Made by a program: the position numbers and the translations under genes
Part shown: in pieces, positions 8,936 through 16,526 of the stretch
How positions within the stretch are numbered: position 1 is the stretch's first letter
Layout of the letters: each line of letters opens with the position of its first letter
Notes under the pieces: model-generated
Databases searched by the model: none
What the model saw: only the letters and a program-made list of their open reading frames with translations
Told to the model about the DNA's origin: nothing
Assembly: GCA_949298195.1 (NCBI GenBank)
Contig: CASFVT010000016.1
Span: forward strand, 1-64,000
Direction: 5' to 3'
DNA length: 64,000 bases
From: an uncultured Bacillota bacterium
Lineage (GTDB): Bacteria > Bacillota_I > Bacilli_A > RFN20 > CAG-826

Positions 8936-9208
8936 ATGAACAAGGCTGAACTCGTCGAAGAAGTTGCCCTCAAAGGCACCCTTACCAAAAAAGACGCCGA
9001 GGCGGCGGTCGATGCGGTCATCGAAGTCATCACCGAAGCCCTCGTCGCCGGCAAGGAAGTGAAGCTCTCGGGCTTCGGCATCTTTGCCAAGAAGATCCGC
9101 CCGGCCCGGGAAGGCACCAACCCGGCCAACCAGGAAAAGATCACGATCCCGGAATCCGCGACCGCGACCTTCAAGATCTCCAAGGCCCTCAAAGAGAAGC
9201 TCAACTAG
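8936..9208 (+). CDS. hup: Histone-like DNA-binding protein HU
   Basis: 90-residue nucleoid protein that bends DNA as a dimer. It begins MNKAELVEEVA and carries the HU signature GFGIFAKKIRPAREGTNPAN, which forms the DNA-binding arm. The ATG at 8936 follows AAAGGAG (8922-8928); an earlier in-frame TTG at 8897 would lie in the promoter. It is a single-gene unit with its own promoter and terminator. Confidence 0.97.
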   Translation: MNKAELVEEVALKGTLTKKDAEAAVDAVIEVITEALVAGKEVKLSGFGIFAKKIRPAREGTNPANQEKITIPESATATFKISKALKEKLN

Positions 9209-9229
9209 TTTCCCTAACCTGATGAACGA

Positions 9230-9248
9230 GCCCGCCCGGCGGGCTTTT
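9230..9248 (+). terminator. Rho-independent terminator of hup
   Basis: GCCCGC (9230-9235), loop CCG, GCGGGC (9239-9244), then TTTT. Confidence 0.8.
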
Positions 9249-9251
9249 CGT

Positions 9252-9257
9252 TATAAT
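9252..9257 (+). promoter_or_regulatory. -10 box giving a probably leaderless mRNA for the cca-like gene
   Basis: A perfect TATAAT only 8 bases before the ATG at 9266, with no ribosome site in between. The expected start point (about 7 bases downstream) falls practically on the start codon. No good -35 box is visible; the space is filled by the hup terminator. Confidence 0.5.
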
Positions 9258-9265
9258 CATTGGGC

Positions 9266-9901
9266 ATGGTACGCCTCCCCCTCTTCGATGAGCTGTCCGC
9301 CCTCTACTTCGAACACGGGTACACCCTCTACCTCGTCGGCGGAAGCAGTCGCGACCTCCTCTTGGGCCTCGAACCGGAGGACTACGATTTCGCGACCGAG
9401 GCAACTCCCGAGGAAGCTTCCTCCTTCCTTCCGCCCGATAGCGATTTTTCCTTCTCCCGCTTCGGCTGCGTGAAGCTCGGGAAGCGGTGGAAGGGGGCCG
9501 AGATCACCACCTTCCGGACAGAGGGGGGCTATCTGGACGGCCGTCACCCGAGCGAGATTTCCTTCGTGGGGGACATCGAACTGGATTCCCTTAGGCGTGA
9601 CTTCACCATCAACGCGATTTACCTTGACCGGGATTACGTTCCCCATGATTTCCACGGGGGATTGGGCGATCTCCGTTCCGGGCTCATCAGGACAATCGGC
9701 GATCCCTACATGCGCTTCAAGGAGGATCCCCTCCGGATGGCGCGGGCCGAGCGCCTTGCCTCCCGGCTGGGCTTCGAAATAGAGGAGGCCACCTTGAAGG
9801 CCCTGCGGGAGTGCTATCCTCTCCTGGGGAAGTTGAATCCCGCCAAGCTGAAGGAAGAAGAAAGGAAGGGTTGGACATGGCAAATAGAGGAAAGTCGATG
9901 A
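9266..9901 (+). CDS. Short class II tRNA nucleotidyltransferase (CCA-adding/poly(A) polymerase head domain)
   Basis: 211-residue protein with the head domain of class II nucleotidyltransferases: GGSSRD (25-30) and the metal-binding Asp39-Tyr40-Asp41, the RRDFTINAIY motif, and the beginning of the RNA-binding neck (EDPLRMARAERLASRLGFEIE). Full CCA-adding enzymes have about 400 residues with body and tail domains; these are missing and the stop is clean. Position before dnaD-nth matches B. subtilis cca-birA-dinG-dnaD-nth only loosely. It could be a minimal CCA-adding enzyme or one with another tRNA-end or RNA-tailing role. The stop overlaps an in-frame ATG of dnaD (ATGA, 9898-9901). Confidence 0.8.
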   Translation: MVRLPLFDELSALYFEHGYTLYLVGGSSRDLLLGLEPEDYDFATEATPEEASSFLPPDSDFSFSRFGCVKLGKRWKGAEITTFRTEGGYLDGRHPSEISFVGDIELDSLRRDFTINAIYLDRDYVPHDFHGGLGDLRSGLIRTIGDPYMRFKEDPLRMARAERLASRLGFEIEEATLKALRECYPLLGKLNPAKLKEEERKGWTWQIEESR

Positions 9902-10521
9902 AGGACTTCGTTCCCTTCGAGTACGTGATGCTCGAGACGTATCGGGAACTCGGACTGAGCGAAAACGAATTGGCCGTCCTGCTCATGAGCGACCACCTCC
10001 TCCAGCAGGGAACCCCGATTCTTTCAAGCGATACCCTTGCCCTCAAGATGAGCCTGAAGAGCGAGGAAATAGACACTCTCCTCGCTTCCCTGCTTTCCAG
10101 GAAGTTCCTCTCCTATGAAAGGCAGGGTGGGATGAGTACCTTGAGTGCCGCCCCTGCCAAGGAACGGGCCTATGCCCGCTTCGAACTCGCCGTCTCCAAG
10201 CGCGATGGCACCTCCGTTAGCGAGGAAAGGGTGGAGAAACTCATCGCCTTCTACGAGGACCGCCTCGAACGGGTACTTTCCCCTTTGGAACGTTCTTCCC
10301 TTTCCCGCTTCGTCGACATGGGTTTCCTCGACGGGGAAATCGAGGATGCCCTCCTTGACTGCCTCAGCGAGCACCGGGCCTCCCTCAAGGCGGTCGAGCG
10401 GCGCCTTCTCGCCCGGCGGCAGGCCGATGACATCCAAAAAGAAGGGGCGACCGCGGTTTCCCATCTCGATGCCACCCCAATCGAGGCAAGCCTCGAAAGG
10501 GAAACGGGGAGGGGCAAGTGA
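9877..10521 (+). CDS. dnaD: DNA replication protein DnaD
   Basis: Primosomal protein that acts with DnaB and DnaI in helicase loading in Bacilli. The N-terminal winged-helix domain (KDFVPFEYVMLETYRELGLS onward) and a C-terminal helical DnaD-like domain (RLERVLSPLERSSLSRFVDM) are visible. The ATG at 9877 has the ribosome site AGGAAGGG 6 bases upstream; ATG 9898, which forms an ATGA overlap with the preceding stop, is an alternative that removes 7 residues. This start gives 214 residues, close to B. subtilis DnaD (232). Ends in a GTGA overlap with nth. Confidence 0.88.
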   Translation: MANRGKSMKDFVPFEYVMLETYRELGLSENELAVLLMSDHLLQQGTPILSSDTLALKMSLKSEEIDTLLASLLSRKFLSYERQGGMSTLSAAPAKERAYARFELAVSKRDGTSVSEERVEKLIAFYEDRLERVLSPLERSSLSRFVDMGFLDGEIEDALLDCLSEHRASLKAVERRLLARRQADDIQKEGATAVSHLDATPIEASLERETGRGK

Positions 10522-11165
10522 GGAAAAAGGATAAGCTCCCCCTCATCCTCGGCTTCCTCCATCGGGAATACCCGGATGCCCGGTGTGCCCTCCTCTTCCA
10601 TGACGATTACGAGTGCTTATTCGCCATCGCCCTCTCGGCCCAGACAAGCGACCGGGCGGTGAACATGGTCACGCCGGCCCTCTTTGCCCGCTACCCGGAC
10701 GTCGAATCTCTCTCCAAGGCCGACGAAGCGGAAGTCCGTTCCCTCATTGTCCGGCTTGGCCTAGCGAAGAGCAAGGCCCATAACCTGGTGTTGGCTTCTA
10801 GGGCCATCGTCGAGCGGTTTTCCTCGCAAATCCCTTCTAGCGTTGAGGATTTGACCAGCCTACCGGGCATCGGGCTGAAGACGGCTTCCGTCTATCTACT
10901 CGAACGGAAGGGCATTGCTTCCCTCCCCGTCGATACCCATGTCGGACGGATCGCCGTCCGCCTTGGGCTTGCCGAGGCAAAAGACAGCCCCGGAAAGATC
11001 AAGGAAAAACTCGAGGCCTATTTCCCGAAGGAGGAATGGCATTTCGTCCACTTGGCCTTCATTGCCTTCGGTCGGAACAGGTGCCGGGCCGTGAACCCCG
11101 ATTGTTCGGATTGCCCTCTCATCGGTCCATGTTCTTTTCGAAGAAAAAAGAAGAAGCGGCCTTGA
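10518..11165 (+). CDS. nth: Endonuclease III
   Basis: DNA glycosylase and AP-lyase for oxidised pyrimidines (base-excision repair). The helix-hairpin-helix LPGIGLKTA contains catalytic Lys121, and Asp139 lies in VDTHVGR. The [4Fe-4S] site is complete: Cys189, Cys196, Cys199 and Cys205 (C-x6-C-x2-C-x5-C). The GTG start overlaps the dnaD stop (GTGA). The last 47 bases overlap the convergent recU gene. Confidence 0.95.
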   Translation: MRKKDKLPLILGFLHREYPDARCALLFHDDYECLFAIALSAQTSDRAVNMVTPALFARYPDVESLSKADEAEVRSLIVRLGLAKSKAHNLVLASRAIVERFSSQIPSSVEDLTSLPGIGLKTASVYLLERKGIASLPVDTHVGRIAVRLGLAEAKDSPGKIKEKLEAYFPKEEWHFVHLAFIAFGRNRCRAVNPDCSDCPLIGPCSFRRKKKKRP

Positions 11166-11730
11166 GGTAGGCGTAACGCGGCCGTAGGCCCTCTTCGAGG
11201 AGAATCCCGTTTTTCCGGATGTCGTCGACCGGAATCGACTTCCTCTTTCCTTCCTTCAGGAAGGCCAAGACGAAGGAGGCCGGGACGAAGTATGTCTCCC
11301 CGAGCTTGGGGAAGCGGATGAGGAAGAAGGCCCATCCCCCGTTTTCGATGACCGCGGTCAGGTGCTCGACCTGCTGGGGTGGGATGTTATGGAGGGGAAA
11401 CGAGGTCATGGAATGACATTCCTTGGCCTCGAAGTCGAGGTAATGCCCCTTGTAGACTCCGTTGTAGTCGGTAGTCGATTGGGCCTCGAAATAGGCTTCC
11501 TTGATCTTGGCCCCGTGTGCATAGTCGACCTTCACGATCTTGATAGGTGTCGGGCGCTTGTAGACGAGGGCCTCGCCTTTCTCCCGGTAGTAGGCATTGC
11601 TTTCATTGATGTCGCTTTCGAAACCCATCCCCCGGTTGGCCGCCCGCTTGTCTTTGCGGCGGGGGAAGCTGTCCCCTTTTTCTTCTCTCTTTAGGGGAGT
11701 CACTCCCTTCGGATAGTTGAATTCCCTCAT
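11119..11730 (-). CDS. recU: Holliday junction resolvase RecU
   Basis: Cleaves four-way junctions in recombination and helps segregate chromosomes in Firmicutes. Visible features are NRGMGFESDINESNAYYRE near the N-terminus, the catalytic stretch QSTTDYNGVYKGHYLDFEAK with Asp, Glu and Lys of the nuclease core, and PPQQVEHL. The start at 11730 forms an ATGA overlap with the stop of the upstream exonuclease gene; a longer reading would extend into that gene. 203 residues, normal length. In Bacillus recU pairs with ponA; no penicillin-binding protein is next to it here. Confidence 0.93.
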   Translation of the reverse strand: MREFNYPKGVTPLKREEKGDSFPRRKDKRAANRGMGFESDINESNAYYREKGEALVYKRPTPIKIVKVDYAHGAKIKEAYFEAQSTTDYNGVYKGHYLDFEAKECHSMTSFPLHNIPPQQVEHLTAVIENGGWAFFLIRFPKLGETYFVPASFVLAFLKEGKRKSIPVDDIRKNGILLEEGLRPRYAYLKAASSFFFEKNMDR

Positions 11731-12449
11731 TTGAAACACTCCCGGACGAACAGTTCCCACATCGGGCGGTCGACCGTCTTCCCCTCCTGGATGGCCTCGA
11801 GGACCCTAAGGAGGGGGAGGGGGAGCTTCCGGTAATGGGAAAGGGTCTTCATGTATTCCCGTTCAAGGACATCGGGCGAGGAGATGACGGCTTGGTAAAG
11901 CCGAAAGAGGCTCATCGCATCGCTGGTCGCGTCGTGCTCCCGCCCCTTGAACGGGACCGAGAAGGCAAGAATGGCATTGTGGAGGGAGAGGGGGTTCCCG
12001 TTCCCGTCTTGGACGTAGGTCTTCAGGAAGGCTTGGAAATCAAGGTGCCGGCGGTAGAGAAAGCGGAGGAAGGAATCGTCAGCCTCCGATTGCTTCCGCG
12101 TCGCCTCGAGGATCTGGATGTCGCTTGGGCCCCAGGTGAGGAAGAGCGTCTCGTCAAGGCGGTAGCCGATGTAGTGCTTGAGGGCGTCGAGGGCCCTTTG
12201 GAAACTCGTCCCCTCTTCCTTGAGGAGGCGTTCGTCGATTCCGGTCAACGTCCTCACCAGTCTTCCGATGGGGTGCTTGGCTTTGACGTAAACGCGGAAA
12301 GGGGGGTGGCTTTTGCGGGGGTTTCCCTGTGGATCGACCTCGCACATCTCGGCCCCGATTTCGATGGCCTCGTGGCTCAACTGGGTGGCTTCGAGGTCGA
12401 GGAAGACGAGGGTAGAGGCCCCGCGGAGGGCCCTTTCGATGATTTTCAC
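11727..12449 (-). CDS. DnaQ-like 3'-5' exonuclease (DEDDh family)
   Basis: 240-residue protein with the complete DEDDh set: Asp18 and Glu20 in FLDLEAT, Asp110 in WGPSD, His172 and Asp177 in HDATSD. This predicts a two-metal 3'-5' exonuclease acting on DNA or RNA. It resembles the stand-alone exonuclease-type proteins annotated in Bacilli rather than a polymerase subunit. It overlaps recU by 4 bases, so a DNA repair role is likely but not proven. Confidence 0.85.
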   Translation of the reverse strand: MKIIERALRGASTLVFLDLEATQLSHEAIEIGAEMCEVDPQGNPRKSHPPFRVYVKAKHPIGRLVRTLTGIDERLLKEEGTSFQRALDALKHYIGYRLDETLFLTWGPSDIQILEATRKQSEADDSFLRFLYRRHLDFQAFLKTYVQDGNGNPLSLHNAILAFSVPFKGREHDATSDAMSLFRLYQAVISSPDVLEREYMKTLSHYRKLPLPLLRVLEAIQEGKTVDRPMWELFVRECFK

Positions 12450-12540
12450 CCCGTTATCCTAACATAGTCGGGGCCGAAGGCCTTTATCTCGGGTCGATTT
12501 GACGGAAGAATATTAAAAAAGGAGAACGTCAAAGTCTTCG

Positions 12541-13458
12541 TTCAAGGATCTGCGAATCGTCGACAATTTCTACCAATCGAGTGCTTTCTATCCGATGCCG
12601 ACCATCCTCGTCTCCACCCTCGACGACGAGGGGAAGACGACCTTGGGGGCCTATTCGCTCTGTTTCCCTTATTACATCGCCGGGAAGTCCTATTACGCGA
12701 TGCTCCTCGAGTGCCGGAATTCATCGAATACCGCCCAGAACCTCCTGAAGCGGGGGAAATGCGCCCTCAACTTCCTGGAGGACTCCTACCGCGACTTCCG
12801 GGAAACGGTCAAGCTCGGCTTCCCGGGCCAGACCAGCAAGGAGAAAATGGCCCATTGTCCCTTCGAACTCGAAAAGGGACTCTCCGAAGGGGAAGACCGC
12901 CCCCTCGTCGTCAAGAAGGCCTATCAGGTCTTTGAATGCACGTGGGACGACGGCCTCGAAAACGCCTACGAGGACCGTGAACGGGTCGGTCAGCTCGACG
13001 GGATCGAGCCACCTTACCGTAACTTCAACGGCATCACCTCCAAATTCGGCTGCCACTTCATCCTCAAGGTCGACAAGATCCTCATGAAGGAGCGGTATCA
13101 CGATGCCATCGTGAATGGGGTGAAGGCCTCGTCCTTCCCGAAGGTCCCGGTCGATTTTGGTTACCGCGATTCGACCTACTTCTGGTACACCAAGTTCTGA
13201 CGTGGTCTCAAGTGCCCGATTCCGGACACCCAGTCCAATAGCCTTGGATCCGTCCGTTTTGCCGCTGACCGAATCGACCCGGAAATCAAATTCACCGACG
13301 GGGCCTGCGCGATGCTCGTCAAGGTCCCGCGGGTCTTCCTCAAGACCGTCCTCAATGGCTGTGTCAAATACGCCAGGGAACGCGGCATTGCCCTCATTGA
13401 CGAGAAGGTGATGAAGGACATCAACGACAAACGCCGGGCCGAAAAAGGGAAGAAGTGA
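12541..13458 (+). pseudogene. Broken flavin reductase-like gene with a PCP-reductase-like C-terminal segment
   Basis: The intact core is an ATG at 12595 to TGA at 13198 (201 residues) of the FMN-binding flavin reductase fold: GAYSLCFPYYIAGK, LECRNSSNTAQNLL, and the closing FGYRDSTYFWYTKF. Upstream, the same frame still reads typical family sequence (KDLRIVDNFYQSSAFYP, 12544-12594), but no ATG, GTG or TTG precedes it before the TAA at 12514; only CTG 12550. Downstream, after TGA 13198-13200, the same frame stays open to 13458 and encodes VKVPRVFLKTVLNGC and YARERGIALIDEKVMKDI, which resemble the small PCP_red domain (PF08369). A CGA-to-TGA change would explain the break. The gene looks damaged at both ends, or carries assembly errors. 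Confidence 0.72.
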
Positions 13459-13470
13459 GAGCCGGCCAAA

Positions 13471-13496
13471 GAGAGAAGGACGTGTCCTTCTCTTTT
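13471..13496 (+). terminator. Rho-independent terminator after the flavin reductase remnant
   Basis: AGAGAAGGAC (13472-13481) pairs with GTCCTTCTCT (13484-13493), followed by T residues. A long and near-perfect stem. Confidence 0.82.
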
Positions 13497-13507
13497 CCTT
13501 GCTTCGA

Positions 13508-13536
13508 TTGAAGAGATTTGGTGCCTTCAATATAAT
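13508..13536 (+). promoter_or_regulatory. Predicted promoter of gpsB-rnpB
   Basis: TTGAAG (13508-13513), exactly 17 bases, TATAAT (13531-13536). The best promoter match in the window. The ATG of gpsB is 11 bases past the -10 box, so the leader would be only about 5 bases with no room for a ribosome site. Confidence 0.82.
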
Positions 13537-13547
13537 CTAGTGGCGTT

Positions 13548-13964
13548 ATGGAACACCGTCTCGAACTCACGCCCAAGAAGATCCTCGAGGAGAAGTTCAC
13601 CAAAAACGTCAAGGGGTACGATCCCGAGGAGGTCGATGCCTTCCTCGACAAGGTCATCCTCGACTACCGGTCCTTCCTTGCCTATCAAAAGGAGAACGAG
13701 GAGTACCTCTCCTCCCTCCGGGGCGAGATCGAGAAGCTCCGGGCTTCCTCGACCAGCTCGGGCGACGTCGAACGGCGTTATCTCGATCGCATCCGGTCGC
13801 TCGAGGCCGAGAACGCCTCCCTCCATAACAAACTCGACAAAATCCGTCCGGGCGATGCCCCGACCGCGGAGAACATCGGGCTCATCAACCAAGTGAATCG
13901 TCTTTCCGAGTTCGTCCACGACCTCGGTTACGATCCCAAGACCCTCACCAAGCGAGGATCTTGA
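13548..13964 (+). CDS. gpsB: GpsB/DivIVA-family cell-division coiled-coil protein
   Basis: Membrane-associated adaptor that links division and wall synthesis in Firmicutes. It starts with the DivIVA-type lipid-binding head (LTPKKILEEKFTKNVKGYDPEEVDAFLDKV) split here as LTPKKILEEKF and GYDPEEVDAFLDKV, followed by coiled-coil heptads to about residue 100. At 138 residues it is longer than GpsB (about 100) and shorter than DivIVA (about 165); I prefer GpsB because gpsB lies directly before rnpB in Bacillus, as here. The strong promoter with a nearly absent leader suggests non-Shine-Dalgarno initiation. Confidence 0.82.
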   Translation: MEHRLELTPKKILEEKFTKNVKGYDPEEVDAFLDKVILDYRSFLAYQKENEEYLSSLRGEIEKLRASSTSSGDVERRYLDRIRSLEAENASLHNKLDKIRPGDAPTAENIGLINQVNRLSEFVHDLGYDPKTLTKRGS

Positions 13965-13965
13965 A

Positions 13966-14292
13966 CCCCGGCCCAGGCGGCAGCTACCGCTTAGGTAGAG
14001 GAAAGTCCATGCTCGCACGGCCTGCGATGGCCGTAACGATTGCGCTAGGCGAATCAATAAGCCTAGGTACGCGGGAGCGCGTAACGGCGGAAGAATGTCT
14101 CCAGTAGACAGGAATCCCCAAGGTGCCACAGAGACGAGCCTGCTCGCGAGGGCAGGATGAAACGAGGTAAACCCCGCAAGCGAGAAACCCAAATTCGGTA
14201 GGGGAAGGGCAAGGCGCGAACTGAAGCGCCACGCCCCGGGAAACCGAGATTAATTGCCGTCCTCGACAGAACATGGCTTACCGGGCCGGGTA
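13966..14292 (+). ncRNA. rnpB: RNase P RNA
   Basis: Catalytic RNA of RNase P, which trims tRNA 5' ends. The universal core GAGGAAAGTCC lies at 13998-14008 and the 3' partner ACAGAACATGGCTTAC at 14266-14281. Helix P1 is formed by CCCGGCCC (13967-13974) and GGGCCGGG (14283-14290), which set the ends. The gene starts 2 bases after the gpsB stop, so it is probably co-transcribed and processed. No clear terminator is visible before pgsA. Confidence 0.95.
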
Positions 14293-14313
14293 CTCAATCG
14301 ACCGCTTAGAAAA

Positions 14314-14946
14314 ATGAAAGTCAACCTCCCAACGAAAATCACCGTCTCCCGGATTGTCCTCGTCGTTCTCCTCTGGGTCTATTTCATCCTCGTGGATACG
14401 TTGGTTGCCGACCCCATTTATCTCGGGAATAGCGGCGTGAGCCTCTATTTCCTCATCGGGGGAGTCTTTTTCCTCCTGACTTCCCTCACCGATTGGCTCG
14501 ACGGCTACTTGGCAAGGAAACTCAACATGGTGAGCGATCTTGGCAAGTTCCTCGATCCGATTGCCGACAAGCTCCTCGTCGATTCGGCCCTCATCTACCT
14601 TGCGGTCACGAGCTTCGACACCCTCCACATCCACTTTGCCTGCGTCATCCTGATGGTCGCCCGTGACCTCGTCGTCGATGCCTTCCGCCAAGTCGCCGCC
14701 AGCAAGGGCAAAATCCTCGCCGCCTCCTATTTCGGAAAAGCCAAGACCGTCCTCCAGATGATTGCCATCGTCCTCGTCTTCCTCAATGGTTGGCCATTCT
14801 CTTATTTCGATGCTGGTTGGGATCCCGCCCTCAGGGTGGCCAGCTGGTTCGTTTACCTCGCTACCGCGGTATCCTTCTTATCGATGATCGATTACCTGTG
14901 GAAGAACCGTGCGGTCTTGAAGGAGGAAGAACATGGTATCGCTTGA
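14314..14946 (+). CDS. pgsA: CDP-diacylglycerol-glycerol-3-phosphate 3-phosphatidyltransferase
   Basis: Membrane enzyme that makes phosphatidylglycerophosphate, the first step to phosphatidylglycerol and cardiolipin. The CDP-alcohol phosphotransferase signature D-G-x2-A-R-x8-G-x3-D-x3-D is complete (DGYLARKLNMVSDLGKFLDP, then IAD). About five hydrophobic segments. The ATG at 14314 gives 210 residues; a longer in-frame reading would run into rnpB. Overlaps cinA by 14 bases. pgsA-cinA-recA is the classic Bacilli order. Confidence 0.95.
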   Translation: MKVNLPTKITVSRIVLVVLLWVYFILVDTLVADPIYLGNSGVSLYFLIGGVFFLLTSLTDWLDGYLARKLNMVSDLGKFLDPIADKLLVDSALIYLAVTSFDTLHIHFACVILMVARDLVVDAFRQVAASKGKILAASYFGKAKTVLQMIAIVLVFLNGWPFSYFDAGWDPALRVASWFVYLATAVSFLSMIDYLWKNRAVLKEEEHGIA

Positions 14947-15409
14947 GAAATCCTACAAAGTCATCGAGGCCCTCGCGAGCCGTCGCCTGAGCATCGGCTC
15001 GGTCGAATCGATTACCGGAGGGCTCTTTGCATCGAGTCTCTGTGCCATCCCCGGGGCTTCCCGGGCCTTCCGCGGGGCCCTCGTGACCTATACGGCGGAG
15101 GAGAAACACCGACTCGTCGATGTCTCCCCCCGCGACATCGACCGTCACGGGGTCGTCAGCGAGCCGGTGGCCGTCCAGATGGCCATCGGGGGGCTTCGCA
15201 AGCTCGATGTAGACGTAGCCGTCTCCTTCACCGGAAACGCCGGCCCGACCCGCGAGAAGGGCGATGCCCCGGTCGGACGGGTCGAGATGTGCATCGCGAC
15301 TAGACACGGCCATGTCTCGATGGGCCAGGATTTCTCCGGGACGAGGAACGAAATCCGGGAAAAGGCCGTCGAGATGATGCTCGACACCCTCCTTTCGATT
15401 TACGAGTGA
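14933..15409 (+). CDS. cinA: Nicotinamide-nucleotide amidohydrolase PncC (short CinA, C-terminal domain only)
   Basis: 158-residue stand-alone form of the CinA C-terminal domain, which deamidates NMN to NaMN in pyridine-nucleotide recycling. The motif [14 protein letters not shown] with the catalytic Ser, and SFTGNAGPT, are visible. The N-terminal molybdopterin-like (COG1058) domain of full CinA (about 410 residues) is absent, as in E. coli PncC. It overlaps pgsA and precedes recA, as competence-linked cinA does in Bacilli. Confidence 0.92.
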   Translation: MVSLEKSYKVIEALASRRLSIGSVESITGGLFASSLCAIPGASRAFRGALVTYTAEEKHRLVDVSPRDIDRHGVVSEPVAVQMAIGGLRKLDVDVAVSFTGNAGPTREKGDAPVGRVEMCIATRHGHVSMGQDFSGTRNEIREKAVEMMLDTLLSIYE

Positions 15410-15455
15410 GGGCCAAAACAGGAAATCTGGCCTATATAAGGATGGAGGAACCCAT

Positions 15456-16457
15456 ATGGTGGACAAAGAAGTGAAAAGCAAAGACGAGGCCTTGGAAGAG
15501 GCTCTCAAGTCGATTGAGAAGGTCTATGGAAAGGGCGCGGTCATGCGAATGGGGGAACAGCCCCATGTCGATGTCAACGCCATTTCCTCGGGGTCGCTTC
15601 TTCTCAACCAGGCCCTTGGGGTCGGGGGCTACCCGCGGGGTCGGATCATCGAGATCTACGGGCCTGAGAGCTCGGGCAAGACGACCCTCGCCCTCGAGGC
15701 GGTGAGCGAAGCCCAGAAGAAAGGCGGAAGAGCCGCCTACATCGATGCCGAGCACGCAATCGATCCCGAATACGCGGCCAAGCTCGGTGTCGACATCAAC
15801 GAACTCATCCTCTCCCAGCCCGATAGCGGTGAACAGGCGCTCGAGATCGTCGACCTCCTGGCTTCTTCCGGGGCCATCGACATCATCATCGTCGACTCGG
15901 TGGCTGCCCTCGTTCCCCAGGCCGAACTCGACGGGGTGATGAGCGACAACCAAGTCGGCCTTCAGGCCCGCCTCATGTCGAAGGCGATGCGTAAATTGGC
16001 CGGCATCCTCGCCAGGAGCCAATGCTTGGTCATCTTCATCAACCAGCTCAGGGAGAAAGTCGGGGTCGTCTATGGCAATCCAGAGACGACGACCGGCGGG
16101 CGGGCCCTCAAGTTCTACGCCTCGATCCGGCTCGACATCCGGCGGGCCGAGGCCATCAAGAACGGTTCCGAGATCGTCGGGAACTCCGTCCGGGTCAAGG
16201 TGGTCAAGAACAAAGTGGCCCCGCCTTTCAAAAGCTGCACCATCGAGATCATCTACGGGAGCGGCATCTCCAAGGAAGGGGAACTGCTCGACCTCGGTGT
16301 CGAGTACGGCCTCCTCAAGAAGAGCGGCAATTGGTACCAATTCGGCGAGGAGAAGATTGGCAACGGCAAGGAGGCCGCGAAGGGCTTCCTCGAGGCCAAC
16401 CCCGAACTGAGGGAACGCCTCGAAGCCGAGGTCACGGCCAAGCTCAAGGGAGAATGA
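15456..16457 (+). CDS. recA: Recombinase RecA
   Basis: Strand-exchange ATPase of homologous recombination. Walker [10 protein letters not shown], the [21 protein letters not shown] segment split as INQLREKVG and [17 protein letters not shown] (loop L2 and following), and the usual C-terminal domain are present in 333 residues. The ribosome site GGAGG (15444-15448) precedes the ATG at 15456. A TATATA box lies at 15433-15438, without a convincing -35 box. I see no LexA (SOS) box in the 46-base gap. Confidence 0.97.
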   Translation: MVDKEVKSKDEALEEALKSIEKVYGKGAVMRMGEQPHVDVNAISSGSLLLNQALGVGGYPRGRIIEIYGPESSGKTTLALEAVSEAQKKGGRAAYIDAEHAIDPEYAAKLGVDINELILSQPDSGEQALEIVDLLASSGAIDIIIVDSVAALVPQAELDGVMSDNQVGLQARLMSKAMRKLAGILARSQCLVIFINQLREKVGVVYGNPETTTGGRALKFYASIRLDIRRAEAIKNGSEIVGNSVRVKVVKNKVAPPFKSCTIEIIYGSGISKEGELLDLGVEYGLLKKSGNWYQFGEEKIGNGKEAAKGFLEANPELRERLEAEVTAKLKGE

Positions 16458-16477
16458 GGGGCAAAACCCCTCTTTTT
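16456..16477 (+). terminator. Rho-independent terminator of recA
   Basis: GAGGGG (16456-16461), loop CAAAA, CCCCTC (16467-16472), then TTTTT. The stem begins inside the stop codon. Confidence 0.85.
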
Positions 16478-16526
16478 CATTCGCTTTTTTCTTATTTCTA
16501 GTATCATGGGCTAAAGGAGATGAATC

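Noticed and set aside
13198-13229. TGA in the flavin reductase gene as selenocysteine codon; a small hairpin (13212-13229) lies 11 bases downstream
   Set aside because: The hairpin is short with an ATTC loop unlike known bacterial SECIS, no selenocysteine genes are seen, and the gene also lacks a start codon, so damage is the simpler reading.
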